Source of the DNA: Candidatus Melainabacteria bacterium
GTDB lineage: Bacteria > Cyanobacteriota > Vampirovibrionia > Obscuribacterales > Obscuribacteraceae
Assembly (NCBI GenBank): GCA_016716405.1
Contig: JADJWK010000001.1
Location: 2,418,001-2,482,000, forward strand
Direction of reading: 5' to 3'
Length of the DNA: 64,000 bases
A program made the position numbers and the translations under genes. The notes beneath the pieces were generated by a model. The model did no database searches. It was not told where the DNA came from and saw only the letters and a list, made by a program, of their open reading frames with translations. The first letter of the stretch is position 1. Every line of letters begins with the position of its first letter. Shown piece by piece: positions 15,947-24,992 of this stretch.

Positions 15947-17422
15947 TCAGAATGATTTGCTTCTCCTGAGCGCCTCGAAAGGATCGTTGGCCGGTTTTTT
16001 CGGAGCCGGCTTGCTCACTGAAGCCGCTTTCGGCGCGGGTGCCGGTCTGGGTTTTGGTTTGGGCTTGGGTTTAGGCGGCGGCGCCGGATCCGGTTTGGAT
16101 TCTGTCACTACTGGTGGTGGCGCCGTCTTGGCCGGCTCCGGTGGTGCGGTTTCTTTTACTGGTGGCTTGACCGCACTGGTGCTCGCCTTCACTTCTTTGG
16201 CCGGTGGTGTCACCGCAGTTGGTGCGGGTTTCGTCGAGGGTTTCTCGGCGCTCTTATTGCTCGAGCCGGCGGCGAAATAGCTGAAAGTATAGTAGAGCCC
16301 TGCGGTGCCGATCCCGAAGGCGAGCACGAGAGCAATGGCCCACTGCACCGGAGTGAGGCGCGCCATTATAGTCGGAGTCTTCGGCTTGTCCTCCGTCGTC
16401 TCGGTATTGAGATCGACGGTGCGCAGGGCGACGCTGCGGCCCGGTTTGGGTATTGCCATCTCGAGCTCGATGGCGAGCTGCTCCATGGACTGCTGCCGCT
16501 CTTCCGGAGTTTTGGCGAGGGCTCTCAAAATCACCTGCTCGACCCGCTCCGGAATGTAGAGATCGGGTCTCGCTTCGCTGAACGGAGGCGGCGGCTCCTT
16601 GATATGCTTGGACATGGTCTCGACCATGGTCTTGCCCAGAATCGGCAGGCGGTTCGTGAGGGTCTCGTACATGACGATTCCCATGGAATAGACGTCCGAG
16701 CGTTTGTCCAGGGGGAAGCCCTGGCATTGCTCCGGAGACATATAGACCGGGCTGCCGCAGACTTCGCCCATCTGAGTGAGCTTCTGTCCTTCGGTGCCTC
16801 CCTCTTCCATGATCTTGGCGACACCGAAGTCCACCACCTTCACATAGTCCTTGTCGCCTTCGTAGGTGATCAGAACGATATTGCTCGGTTTGAGGTCCCG
16901 GTGGATGACTCCCTGGTTGTGCGCATGGGCAAGAGCCTCGCAAGCCTGATGGAAGATGTTTACCGCCCGGTCTACTTTGACCTGCCCTTCTTCTCTGATG
17001 ATGTCCGAGAGGGGGCGACCCTCCAGGTAATCCATGACTATGTAGGGCTGTCCCGTAGGCGATATGCCGAAGTCGAAAACCGTGATGATATGAGGATGAT
17101 TGAGACGGCAGGTAGCCTTGCTCTCCTGCTGGAAGCGCTTGACGCTCATGGAGTCGTTCAGGTGGTGGGCCTGCAGCATCTTGATCGCCACCCGGCGATC
17201 CATGACGTCCTGGCGTCCCTCGTAGACCACGCCCATACCGCCGGTGCCCAGGACCCTGATGATGTCGTATTTGCCGGCCAGCTTGGTGCCCAGAAGCGGA
17301 TCCTGGGCGACAGGAACAAGCATGCTACCGTCGTGGGTGCAGGCGGCTACGATGCCTGTGAATTGCCTGTGGCACTCCAGGCATACCTTGCGGTCAAGGT
17401 CTGGTCCTATCGATGAGGTCAT
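15947..17422 (-). CDS. Membrane Ser/Thr protein kinase with N-terminal Cys cassette
   Basis: 491 residues. CLECHRQFTGIVAAC near the N-terminus looks like a small zinc-binding cassette. Kinase domain about 45-310 with every landmark: LGTGGMGVVY, VAIKML, HRDLKPSN, VDFGVAK and the MSPEQC activation-segment end. One membrane segment (PVQWAIALVLAFGIGTAGLY) follows, then a Pro/Lys/Ala-rich tail of about 95 residues, probably extracytoplasmic. PknB-like signalling kinase; ligand and substrates unknown. The ATG at 17422 has no ribosome site; a C-rich repeat precedes it on the mRNA strand. Confidence 0.9.
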   Translation of the reverse strand: MTSSIGPDLDRKVCLECHRQFTGIVAACTHDGSMLVPVAQDPLLGTKLAGKYDIIRVLGTGGMGVVYEGRQDVMDRRVAIKMLQAHHLNDSMSVKRFQQESKATCRLNHPHIITVFDFGISPTGQPYIVMDYLEGRPLSDIIREEGQVKVDRAVNIFHQACEALAHAHNQGVIHRDLKPSNIVLITYEGDKDYVKVVDFGVAKIMEEGGTEGQKLTQMGEVCGSPVYMSPEQCQGFPLDKRSDVYSMGIVMYETLTNRLPILGKTMVETMSKHIKEPPPPFSEARPDLYIPERVEQVILRALAKTPEERQQSMEQLAIELEMAIPKPGRSVALRTVDLNTETTEDKPKTPTIMARLTPVQWAIALVLAFGIGTAGLYYTFSYFAAGSSNKSAEKPSTKPAPTAVTPPAKEVKASTSAVKPPVKETAPPEPAKTAPPPVVTESKPDPAPPPKPKPKPKPRPAPAPKAASVSKPAPKKPANDPFEALRRSKSF

Positions 17423-17428
17423 TGTTCA

Positions 17429-17460
17429 GGGGATTCAGGGGAGTCAGGGGAGTCGGGGGG
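17429..17460 (+). repeat. G-quadruplex-type tract at the kinase 5' end
   Basis: Four runs of at least four G (17429-17432, 17438-17441, 17447-17450, 17455-17460) separated by 5, 5 and 4 bases (ATTCA, AGTCA, AGTC). This is a textbook intramolecular G-quadruplex pattern, on the template strand six bases upstream of the kinase ATG (17422). The repeated CAGGGGA unit suggests tandem expansion. Confidence 0.7.
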
Positions 17461-17538
17461 TGAGTGGGTGCCGACCAGGAGTAAGCTTAAGCAATATTAA
17501 TTTACCCTCTGATCTCGGATCATAATCCCTGTTGCCGT

Positions 17539-18777
17539 TTATCTGCCGGCAGGCTTTTCCTCAACCGGGCTCTCGCCTTTTCGCGCCTGGCCGTTTTGCA
17601 CGTACAGGAAAGAAGCACCACTCAGCCATTCGGGCTTGAAGCCGTCAACATGGGTGGCGGTGATAATGGTCTGCATGGACTCGCTGAGCGATTCCATTAA
17701 ATATCCCTGGCGGCTCAGGTCGAGTTCTGCCAGGACATCATCCAGGAGCAAAATGGGCGGCTCTTTCAAGAAATGGGCTACAAGAAACAGCTCGGAGAGC
17801 TTGAGAGAGAGGACGAGGCTCCGTTGCTGCCCCTGGCTGGCAAAAGCAGTGGCGTCGAAGCCATTGAGCTTGAGCCTGATGTCGTCCCGGTGGGGACCGG
17901 TGAGGGTCTGACGACGGGCGATTTCCTCTCTTTTGCGGGTGCCCAGGCAAGCCAGGATCTTCTCCTCGAGCTCTTTCTCCGGCATGATTTCGCTTTCTTC
18001 GTCCAGATTGAGGATCCCGTCGACCCGGGGATCTTCGTCATCGATACTGTGCAGGAAATAGTCAATCGAGAGTTTCTCCCTGGCTCCGGAGAGCTGTGCC
18101 TGACGCGCCTCCGCCAGGGGGATCAGCGACTTGAGGACCACCAGCCTGGCGCGAACCAGAGAAGCCCCCAGTCCAGCCACCTGCTGGTCCCAGACTCTAA
18201 GCTCGTCCTCGTCGCTCTGCGAAAGCCTGGCTCTCTCGAACATCTCTTTGAGGAGCCGATTTCTCTGGGTGACCGCCTTGTTGTATCGGGAAAGCGAGCG
18301 TGAATAGGAGGTTCTCAATGTGCCTGTCAGATCGTCGATCCACTCTCGCCGGTAACGGGGACCCCCCCGGAGAAGATTCAGGTCGAGACTCTTGAATCCG
18401 ACCACAACGATTTTGCCGGCAAGGTTGCGGGTGCTTGAATAGGAGACCCCATTGATTTTCACTTTCCGGTCCAGGGCTGTTCGAGGTCCCCGGGCTCCAG
18501 CAGTCATTCTCAGGCTCAGCTCGATCTCGATTCTCTGCTCCAGGGTATTGGCTTCGAAGTCAACGATAATCGAGGCCCGGGATTCGCCCTTTCTGATCAG
18601 CTCTTTGTCGTCGGTGGTTCGGGTCGAGCGACCGAGAGCCGCATACTCGATCGCCTCTATGAGATTGGTTTTGCCCTGGGCGTTCTCGCCTATGACGATA
18701 TTGCGGATCGAACCGAATCCGACGTCTTCTTCGGCGTAATTGCGGAAGTTCTTGAGCCGCAGTCTTTTAACGAGCAT
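17539..18777 (-). CDS. recF: DNA replication and repair protein RecF
   Basis: 412 residues, SMC-like ABC ATPase. Walker A IGENAQGKTNLIEAIEYA (about 29-46), signature SQGQQRSLVLSLKL and Walker B ILLLDDVLAELD, all in order; the start MLVKRLRLKNFRNY is typical. RecF loads RecA at gaps through RecOR. It is slightly longer than the usual ~370 because of a Lys/Arg/Gly C-terminal tail (KGESPVEEKPAGR) and some inner loops. It starts six bases after the ribF stop on the same strand, so ribF and recF are probably one unit, divergent from gyrB. Confidence 0.95.
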   Translation of the reverse strand: MLVKRLRLKNFRNYAEEDVGFGSIRNIVIGENAQGKTNLIEAIEYAALGRSTRTTDDKELIRKGESRASIIVDFEANTLEQRIEIELSLRMTAGARGPRTALDRKVKINGVSYSSTRNLAGKIVVVGFKSLDLNLLRGGPRYRREWIDDLTGTLRTSYSRSLSRYNKAVTQRNRLLKEMFERARLSQSDEDELRVWDQQVAGLGASLVRARLVVLKSLIPLAEARQAQLSGAREKLSIDYFLHSIDDEDPRVDGILNLDEESEIMPEKELEEKILACLGTRKREEIARRQTLTGPHRDDIRLKLNGFDATAFASQGQQRSLVLSLKLSELFLVAHFLKEPPILLLDDVLAELDLSRQGYLMESLSESMQTIITATHVDGFKPEWLSGASFLYVQNGQARKGESPVEEKPAGR

Positions 18778-18783
18778 CTGTTC

Positions 18784-19803
18784 TCATGCGGGGAGCTTCT
18801 CTCCCTTTTGATCGCGTCTCAGGAAGTTTCTTGCTTTCTCGATATCTTCCTTTATTTGAGCAGTAAGCTCCTCAGCTCCGGCGAATTTGCGCTCGTCCCT
18901 GATGAACTCGAGAAACGTGACCTCCAGGCGCTTTCCGTAGAGGTCCCGGTCGCAATCCAGCAAATGGGCTTCCACGGTCGGTCTTTCGCCAAGGGAAGCG
19001 TCTTCGAAGGTCGGTCTGGTTCCGACATTGATCACGCAATCGCTGGGATTGTCGCTTGCTATTTCGCTCGCCTTTTCACTGGCCTTGTCACTGGACTTTT
19101 CACTGGATTTTTCACTGGCTATCCGGGCACGTCCTGCATAAACGCCATTTTTCGGGATCATCTGGTACTGGTAGAGACCGAGATTGGCGGTGGGCACACC
19201 GATGGTTCTTCCCCGGCCGTCGCCCCGGCTCACTTCTCCGAGAACGGCAAAGGGATGGGAGAGAAGCTCCCTGGCTTCCTGCATTCTGCCTTCCGCCACG
19301 AGATTGCGGATCAGGGAGCTGCTCACCTCCTTACCATTGATATGAACCATCTCGGCGGTGTTGACCGAGAAACCCAGATCCTTGCCCAGCGATCGCAACA
19401 GGTCGGCATCGCCTTCTCGATCCTTGCCGAAGTGGTGATTATGTCCGACGCTGATGGAGCGAGCCCCCATGGAGCCGACCAGGACATCCTCCACATAGGC
19501 TCGCGGGCTCTTGAGGCAGAGTTCTTCGGTGAAAGAGAGGACCAGCGCAACCTCCACCCCGAGGTCCTCGAAAAGAGCCAGGCGCTGCTCGATAACAGAT
19601 AGCAGCATCGGCGACTGTCCGCGCGTGAGGGCTCTGGGGTGGTCCTTGAAAGTGACGACCCCGGCCTTGACGCCCAGCCGGCGTGCCTCCCTGACAGCGG
19701 TCTCGATCACGATTTTGTGTCCGGGGTGCACTCCGTCGAAAAATCCCAGGGCTATGGCTGATGCTTCCACCAGTTTCGGCCTGGCTTCGAAATAGGTTTC
19801 CAA
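18784..19803 (-). CDS. ribF: Bifunctional riboflavin kinase / FAD synthetase RibF
   Basis: About 339 residues from TTG at 19803, preceded by GGGGGTG five bases upstream; an ATG at 19848 adds 15 residues without a ribosome site. FMN adenylyltransferase half: ALGFFDGVHPGHK, VVTFKDHPR, VGHNHHFGKDREGD and VSSSLIRN. Flavokinase half: GRGRTIGVPTANLG, NGVYAG, INVGTRPTFED and HLLDCDRDLYGK. It makes FMN and FAD. Oddity: a Ser/Glu/Lys-rich 12-bp tandem insert of about 27 residues sits in the kinase half between the RARIA strand and the CVINVGT strand. Confidence 0.93.
   Translation of the reverse strand: METYFEARPKLVEASAIALGFFDGVHPGHKIVIETAVREARRLGVKAGVVTFKDHPRALTRGQSPMLLSVIEQRLALFEDLGVEVALVLSFTEELCLKSPRAYVEDVLVGSMGARSISVGHNHHFGKDREGDADLLRSLGKDLGFSVNTAEMVHINGKEVSSSLIRNLVAEGRMQEARELLSHPFAVLGEVSRGDGRGRTIGVPTANLGLYQYQMIPKNGVYAGRARIASEKSSEKSSDKASEKASEIASDNPSDCVINVGTRPTFEDASLGERPTVEAHLLDCDRDLYGKRLEVTFLEFIRDERKFAGAEELTAQIKEDIEKARNFLRRDQKGEKLPA
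19039..19120 (-). repeat. 12-bp tandem repeat inside ribF
   Basis: On the coding strand about seven imperfect 12-bp units encode (A/S)SEK, SDK, SEI and SDN steps in a row. The unit is roughly TCC AGT GAA AAG with base changes. The copies stay in frame and add a flexible charged loop to the flavokinase domain. Confidence 0.75.
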
Positions 19804-19955
19804 GAAACACCCCCAGCTCGATTGCTTTTGTATATACCCCGGGGACATATTGTAAACCAGAGCCCATACCGCTTCAAAGGCTAAAACTGTTTCATGAAGA
19901 GTCTTGCCTGAAATCGCATAAATCCACACATCAAGCGGCTTTTCGCCGGGAACTA

Positions 19956-19964
19956 TGCTAAAAT
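19956..19964 (+). promoter_or_regulatory. Extended -10 element upstream of gyrB
   Basis: TGCTAAAAT, an extended -10 (TGn + TAAAAT), with no convincing -35. It would start transcription near 19971, about 75 bases before the gyrB ATG. The rest of the ribF-gyrB gap (19804-20044) shows nothing else clear. Confidence 0.35.
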
Positions 19965-20044
19965 TTACTCCTGATGCAGGCATCGAAAACCCGGCATTTC
20001 GGTTTTTGCTGCCATTAAGCACTCTTTGAGAATATCGAGGGACC

Positions 20045-22117
20045 ATGGCAAAAGACGAAGCTGCAAACGAGAACGACAACAATCAGGACGATGATGTCAA
20101 AGAAAACGGCAAGAAGCCTGATTCGAGAGTAAGCCCCGACCAGGAGTACAACGCCGATACAATCGACGTTCTCGAGGGGCTGGAGGCGGTCCGCAAGCGT
20201 CCGGGCATGTATATCGGCAGTACCGGACCCCGGGGACTTCATCACCTGGTCTGGGAGATCGTCGACAATGCTGTGGACGAGGCTCTGGCCGGTCATTGCA
20301 GCCGCATCGACGTGACCCTCAATGACGATGGCTCGGTAACCGTCAAGGACGATGGCCGGGGAATCCCCACCGATGTCGTCGAGAAGACAGGCAAGAGCGC
20401 GGTCGAGACGGTCTTCACCGTACTCCATGCTGGTGGCAAATTTGGTGGCGGAGGCTACAAAGTCTCGGGCGGTCTGCACGGTGTCGGTGCTTCCGTCGTC
20501 AACGCCCTCTCCACCAGGCTGGTGGTGGAGGTCTTCCGCAACAACAAGGTGCATCGCCAGGAATACGCCAGAGGAGCCGCCCAGGGCGGCCTCGAGGTGA
20601 CCGGATCCACCGACGAGCGTGGCACCCAGGTGACTTTCTGGCCCGATCCCGAAATCTTTCATGACTACAACGAGGACGGCGAGCGAATCAGTATCGGTTT
20701 CGACTGGAATACCCTGGTCACCCGGCTCCGGGAAATGGCTTTCCTGAACAAGGGGCTTCGGATCGTTGTCAGGGACGAGCGCGGGAGCTCCACGGAAGAA
20801 GTGGTGGAGGACTATCACTACGAAGGCGGCATTGCCAGCTATGTCGAGTACATCAACCATACCCGGGACTGTATTCACCCGACTCCCATCTATTTCGAGC
20901 TGGAGAAGGATGATGTCGTGGTGGAGTGCGCCCTGCAATGGACCACTACCTATCAAGAGTCCATTTACACTTTTGTGAACAACATCAACACTCATGACGG
21001 AGGGACGCACCTGAGCGGCTTCCGCACCGGTCTCACGCGGATAATCAACAGCTATGCCAAGAGCGCCGGCCTGGTAAAGGAGAGCGACGCCAGCTTTACC
21101 GGCGAGGATGTCAGGGAGGGTCTGACAGCGATCATCAGTGTCAAGGTTCCCGAGCCCCAGTTTGAAGGACAGACCAAAGAGCGTCTGGGCAACCGGGAAG
21201 TCCAGGGAATCACTCAGGCGGTGGTCTCGGAGCGTATGGCCGACTGGCTCGAGCTCAATCCCAAGCCTGCCAAGGATATCGTCAACAAAGCCGATGAAGC
21301 CAAGAAAGCCCGGGAAGCAGCCTTGAAAGCCAAGAATACCGTGCGCCGTCACAGTATGCTCGAGAACTCCTCGCTGCCCGGCAAGCTCGCTGACTGCTCC
21401 GACAAGGAGGCAGCCAATTGCGAGATCTATCTGGTGGAGGGTGACTCCGCCGGTGGCAGCGCCAAGAAGGGTCGCAACCGCGAGTTCCAGGCGATCCTGC
21501 CGTTACGGGGCAAGATCCTCAATGTCGAGCGGGTGCAACCCAGCAGGATCTACGAGAATGCCGAGGTGCAGGCAATGATCCAGGCTCTCGGTCTTTATGT
21601 CAAAGACGACAAGGATGAGGACGGTGCCAAGACCGGCGGTTTTCTTCGTCCCAACGCCGAAAATCTGGATCTGAGCAAGCTCCGTTATCACAAGGTTATC
21701 GTCATGACCGATGCCGATGTCGATGGCAGCCATATTCGCACTCTCCTGCTCACCTTCTTCTTCCGTTATGCACGGCCCCTGGTGGAGAAAGGCTATGTCT
21801 ATATAGCTCAGCCGCCTCTCTACAAGATCACCAAGGGCAAGCGATCCGAGTATTGCTACAACGATCACAAGCTCGAAGCCCTGCGGGCCGAGTTCGGCGA
21901 GAAGTCGGTGATTCAACGTTTCAAAGGGCTGGGTGAGATGCAGCCGGAGCAGCTCTGGGAGACCACCATGAATCCGGACACCCGGACACTCAAGAAGGTC
22001 TCGGTGGAAGACGCTTCCGATGCGGATCATACTTTCGACCTCTTGATGGGGGAGGCGGTCGGTCCGCGGCGCGCTTTTATCGAAAAGCATGCTCAATTCG
22101 CCGATCTGGATCTTTAA
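20045..22117 (+). CDS. gyrB: DNA gyrase subunit B
   Basis: 690 residues. An acidic 35-residue N-terminal extension (DEAANENDNNQDDD) precedes the GHKL ATPase: RKRPGMYIGSTGPRGLHHLV, EIVDNAVDEA, DDGRGIPTD and GGLHGVGASVVNALS. TOPRIM region: LVEGDSAGGSAKKGRNR, PLRGKILNVE, and DADVDGSHIRTLLLTF. C-terminal tail YIAQPPLYKI and QRFKGLGEMQPEQLWETTM is standard. With GyrA it introduces negative supercoils. Divergent from ribF-recF; gyrA is not in view. Nearly certain. Confidence 0.98.
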   Translation: MAKDEAANENDNNQDDDVKENGKKPDSRVSPDQEYNADTIDVLEGLEAVRKRPGMYIGSTGPRGLHHLVWEIVDNAVDEALAGHCSRIDVTLNDDGSVTVKDDGRGIPTDVVEKTGKSAVETVFTVLHAGGKFGGGGYKVSGGLHGVGASVVNALSTRLVVEVFRNNKVHRQEYARGAAQGGLEVTGSTDERGTQVTFWPDPEIFHDYNEDGERISIGFDWNTLVTRLREMAFLNKGLRIVVRDERGSSTEEVVEDYHYEGGIASYVEYINHTRDCIHPTPIYFELEKDDVVVECALQWTTTYQESIYTFVNNINTHDGGTHLSGFRTGLTRIINSYAKSAGLVKESDASFTGEDVREGLTAIISVKVPEPQFEGQTKERLGNREVQGITQAVVSERMADWLELNPKPAKDIVNKADEAKKAREAALKAKNTVRRHSMLENSSLPGKLADCSDKEAANCEIYLVEGDSAGGSAKKGRNREFQAILPLRGKILNVERVQPSRIYENAEVQAMIQALGLYVKDDKDEDGAKTGGFLRPNAENLDLSKLRYHKVIVMTDADVDGSHIRTLLLTFFFRYARPLVEKGYVYIAQPPLYKITKGKRSEYCYNDHKLEALRAEFGEKSVIQRFKGLGEMQPEQLWETTMNPDTRTLKKVSVEDASDADHTFDLLMGEAVGPRRAFIEKHAQFADLDL

Positions 22118-22126
22118 GGAAGCGCT

Positions 22127-22765
22127 TTGAAGCCTCCATCCAAGTCTCCATCCCTGTCTCCTTCCCTGAACGTGCCGAACACGATTACGGTATCGCGAGT
22201 GGTGCTGGCTCTGGGCACCCTCGCCCTGCTCTTCCAGCCCCCGGACGACCTGCTTCTGTGGACGGCTTTCGGTCTTACAGTGCTGGTCATCTGGGCTGAC
22301 GGTCTCGATGGCTATTTCGCTCGCAAACTGAACCAGTCCACCAGGCTCGGAGGCATTCTCGACATAGCCGGCGACCGGGCCGTGGAGATGGCTTACTGGA
22401 TCGTCTTCTCGTCCCTCGGCTGGATCCCTGTTTTCGTGCCGCTCTTATATTTGATTCGAGGAACTTTCGTGGATGCCATCCGCTCCCATGCCAGCGAGAA
22501 AGGGCTGACAGCCTTCGGGGAAAAGACCATGATGCAGTCTCCTCTGGGTAGATTTCTTGTGGCCTCGAACTTCAGCCGGTTCACTTATGCAGTGGTGAAA
22601 GCAGTGGCTTTCTGTCTGGTCATCGCTGCTCACACCAGCCAGGGCCCGGGCTTTTACCTTCCCGGAATCGCGATGTTCTTCGTCTATTTCTCCTGCTTCT
22701 TCTGCGTGGTCAGAGGACTGCCAGTCCTGATCGAAGCCGGGGCTGTGTTTCGAGATACTCGCTGA
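22127..22765 (+). CDS. CDP-alcohol phosphatidyltransferase
   Basis: 212 residues, multi-pass membrane protein (about five or six hydrophobic segments). The family signature DGYFARKLNQSTRLGGILD continuing to IAGD fits DGx2ARx8Gx3Dx3D, with all the catalytic aspartates present. Such enzymes join CDP-diacylglycerol or another CDP-alcohol to a second alcohol; PgsA (glycerophosphate) is the commonest, but the specificity is not readable here. It begins nine bases after gyrB, probably co-transcribed. The N-terminus (PPSKSPSLSPSL) is a repetitive Ser/Pro lead. Confidence 0.85.
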   Translation: MKPPSKSPSLSPSLNVPNTITVSRVVLALGTLALLFQPPDDLLLWTAFGLTVLVIWADGLDGYFARKLNQSTRLGGILDIAGDRAVEMAYWIVFSSLGWIPVFVPLLYLIRGTFVDAIRSHASEKGLTAFGEKTMMQSPLGRFLVASNFSRFTYAVVKAVAFCLVIAAHTSQGPGFYLPGIAMFFVYFSCFFCVVRGLPVLIEAGAVFRDTR

Positions 22766-22781
22766 TTTGCTTTTGCCGATT

Positions 22782-23933
22782 CTATTTCCAGTAATTGGTC
22801 TCCTGGTCCGGAGGCGCAGGAGTGTGCTGGCTGGTAGGCGGCTTGTTAAGGCTCTGGCCTCCCCAGGTGTTGTTCCCCCAGCCCTGCTTGAGTGGATCTT
22901 TCGGCTTGGCGCTGGTTCCCCACATTTGCGGTACCGGCTTGGCATTCAAGTCAGGCCCGCGGTCGGAGGAATCGTACTGACCCCAGAGAAGAGGCTTTTT
23001 GGCATCGGTCAGGCGGTTGGTGTTCCCCCATTCTTTGGGTGAGTTGCCCGCGATGTTGCCTGTCGGATTGTCGGTATTCGGTCTCTCGGTGGGCTTCACC
23101 TTTTTGCCGCCCACATACATGGTGCCCGGTGTCCTGTTATAGCTAGACTTGAAGCGGTTGGGGTCGAGACCTCCTTTGGCGGCGTTCGTCTGCTGTTGCT
23201 GTTGCTGATGGGCATCGCGCTGGTCTCTCCAGACCTCGGCGCCCTTCTGGTCTTTCCACCAGTCCGGTGGTCTGGTCTCACGTCTGTCCTGGACGACTTT
23301 CGGCGGAGAGATTTTGCCCTGCTTGCCGCCGTTGTCGTAAGAGCCGATGGGCCAGCCGCGGATGCACTCGTTCTCGTACTTCATGGAGCGCTTCCATTCT
23401 TCGTGCTTGACACGGATCCTGTTGAACGGCTGCATGGCATAATGCCCGCGACCGAGGGTGCTGTTACCGAGCCGTTCTATCCTGTCCAGATACTTGAGTG
23501 TGCGCTCGATGTCCTCGATCCGGGCGTCGTTGATCATGGCATATTGCTCCTGACCGCTCTTGCCGGCCAGTTCGCGCTTATTGGGCAACTGGAAATACTG
23601 GACGAGCATAACCTGATGATTCAAGAATTCCTTGAACCTCCGGGCCGTCACCGGGTCGAGCTTTTTGCCTCGTACCTCGGCTTCCGCTATACCCAGGGCG
23701 TATTCCCACTTCTGCTTGGCTTTCGGCCGGTCCCCGGCATTCCAATCTTTCAGTCCCACCTGATCCCAGTAGTACCACTTGGGCCAGGATGTGGCAGCCG
23801 TTTTCTTCATCTCCTCGAATTTCTTCACGGTGGCGGCGTCCTGCTGGGCAGCCTCGGCGGGCGTGCTCGCCGAGGCTTCGGGCGGCGCCGATATGAGCAA
23901 TGCTAAGAGGGTGATACAGGCGAAGATTCTCAT
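22782..23933 (-). CDS. Secreted hypothetical protein, Gln/Asn/Trp-rich C-terminus
   Basis: 383 residues. Signal peptide with cleavage near APPEASA (residues about 17-24). The N-terminal half is helical with one TPR-like stretch (KWEYALGIAEAEVRGK); the C-terminal half (from about 210) is disordered: a QQQQQQ run, many Asn/Pro/Gly, and WGN(T/N)-type repeats (EWGNTNR, GWGNNTWGG). No enzymatic motif. It starts three bases before the glycosyltransferase stop on the same strand, so it ends the priA-waaA-lpxK run. An envelope role is an inference. Confidence 0.6.
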   Translation of the reverse strand: MRIFACITLLALLISAPPEASASTPAEAAQQDAATVKKFEEMKKTAATSWPKWYYWDQVGLKDWNAGDRPKAKQKWEYALGIAEAEVRGKKLDPVTARRFKEFLNHQVMLVQYFQLPNKRELAGKSGQEQYAMINDARIEDIERTLKYLDRIERLGNSTLGRGHYAMQPFNRIRVKHEEWKRSMKYENECIRGWPIGSYDNGGKQGKISPPKVVQDRRETRPPDWWKDQKGAEVWRDQRDAHQQQQQQTNAAKGGLDPNRFKSSYNRTPGTMYVGGKKVKPTERPNTDNPTGNIAGNSPKEWGNTNRLTDAKKPLLWGQYDSSDRGPDLNAKPVPQMWGTSAKPKDPLKQGWGNNTWGGQSLNKPPTSQHTPAPPDQETNYWK

Positions 23934-23936
23934 GGT

Positions 23937-24992
23937 CTACTCTCCGGTGGGCGCTTTGCTTCTCAATATCTCCTCGCAGGCAGCCAGAACGGTGCCGGCA
24001 GGGAGCGCGTTGAGGCAGGGCCTGTTGTCGCAGGTCTTTCTGTAATTGCAGGGACGGCATTCGAGGCTGGTGTCGAAGACTGCCCGCATACGGTCACCAT
24101 AGGGTGCCCATCGAACCGGGTCCGTGGGTCCGAACAATGCCACGGTCGGCACTCCTGTGGCAGCCGCCAGGTGGGCGGGTCCGGAGTCGACGCAGACGGC
24201 CAGGTCCATCTCTTTGTACAAAGCCATACTCTCTCTTACAGATAGCTCTCCTGCCATATTAACACTTCTGACGCCTGACATCTCCGCCAGTTCCTCATAC
24301 ATCTGCCGGTCGCCGGGAGCGCCGGTGAAAAATGGCTGCATTCCGAGCTCTCCGTTCAGCGCATTGATTATCTGTGCCCATGACTCGAGGGGATAGAGCT
24401 TGTCCGGATGAGCTGCGGCGGCATGGATAAGCACTTTTGCCCCGCCCGCCTCCAGCTCGGGGACTTTCTCGCGGATCGAGTCGCTCTCGCTTTTCGCTAT
24501 CCAGGCTTCCAGGTGCCGGTCTTCGACGGTCGCGCCGGCGGCCTCGAGCACGTCCAGGACCGACTCCACCTCGTGGACGTCGGTTCGCCACTTCGCCGAG
24601 TGCGTGAGCAGGAGCCCGCGGCCCTCAGTGGCATAGCCGACTCGATATCGGGCACCGGTGGTGAAGGCGAGAAAGGCCGAAGAGAGGGAGCGTTTGAGAA
24701 CAAAGACGAGGTCGTACCGCGGCTTCCTCAGCTGTCCGATATAGGACCAGAAGCTGCGCTTCTCGCCTTTGCCGCTGTCGTACTTGTGAAATCGAGTAGT
24801 ATCGAATGTGATGAAATTGTCGACATACGGGCAGCCCGATAATACCTCGCCGCTGACCGGCCCCACCAGCATATCGATGCGGGCTTGCGGGTAGGCGCCT
24901 CTCAAGTTTCGAAGGAAGGGCACGGTCAATATGGTGTCGCCGAGAAAGCGATATCTGATCACCAGGATTCTGCTGGCCGGCAAGAGGCTCAT
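23937..24992 (-). CDS. Glycosyltransferase family 9 (heptosyltransferase-like)
   Basis: 351 residues from ATG 24992, which overlaps the lpxK stop as ATGA (24989-24992). GT-B fold with N-terminal RILVIRYRFLGDTILTVPFL, the mid sequence IHAAAAHPDKLYPLESWAQII and the ADP-heptose-site motif CVDSGPAHLAAATGVPTVALFGPTDPVRW. WaaC/WaaF enzymes add heptose to the LPS core; this one could do that or add another sugar. No ADP-heptose synthesis genes are in the window. Cys-rich C-terminus (CRPCNYRKTCDNRPC) is common in the family. Coupled to lpxK and waaA. Confidence 0.85.
   Translation of the reverse strand: MSLLPASRILVIRYRFLGDTILTVPFLRNLRGAYPQARIDMLVGPVSGEVLSGCPYVDNFITFDTTRFHKYDSGKGEKRSFWSYIGQLRKPRYDLVFVLKRSLSSAFLAFTTGARYRVGYATEGRGLLLTHSAKWRTDVHEVESVLDVLEAAGATVEDRHLEAWIAKSESDSIREKVPELEAGGAKVLIHAAAAHPDKLYPLESWAQIINALNGELGMQPFFTGAPGDRQMYEELAEMSGVRSVNMAGELSVRESMALYKEMDLAVCVDSGPAHLAAATGVPTVALFGPTDPVRWAPYGDRMRAVFDTSLECRPCNYRKTCDNRPCLNALPAGTVLAACEEILRSKAPTGE

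Noticed and set aside
20015..21352. Long minus-strand open frame opposite gyrB
   Set aside because: It mirrors the highly biased codons of gyrB, overlaps it completely and shows no protein family.
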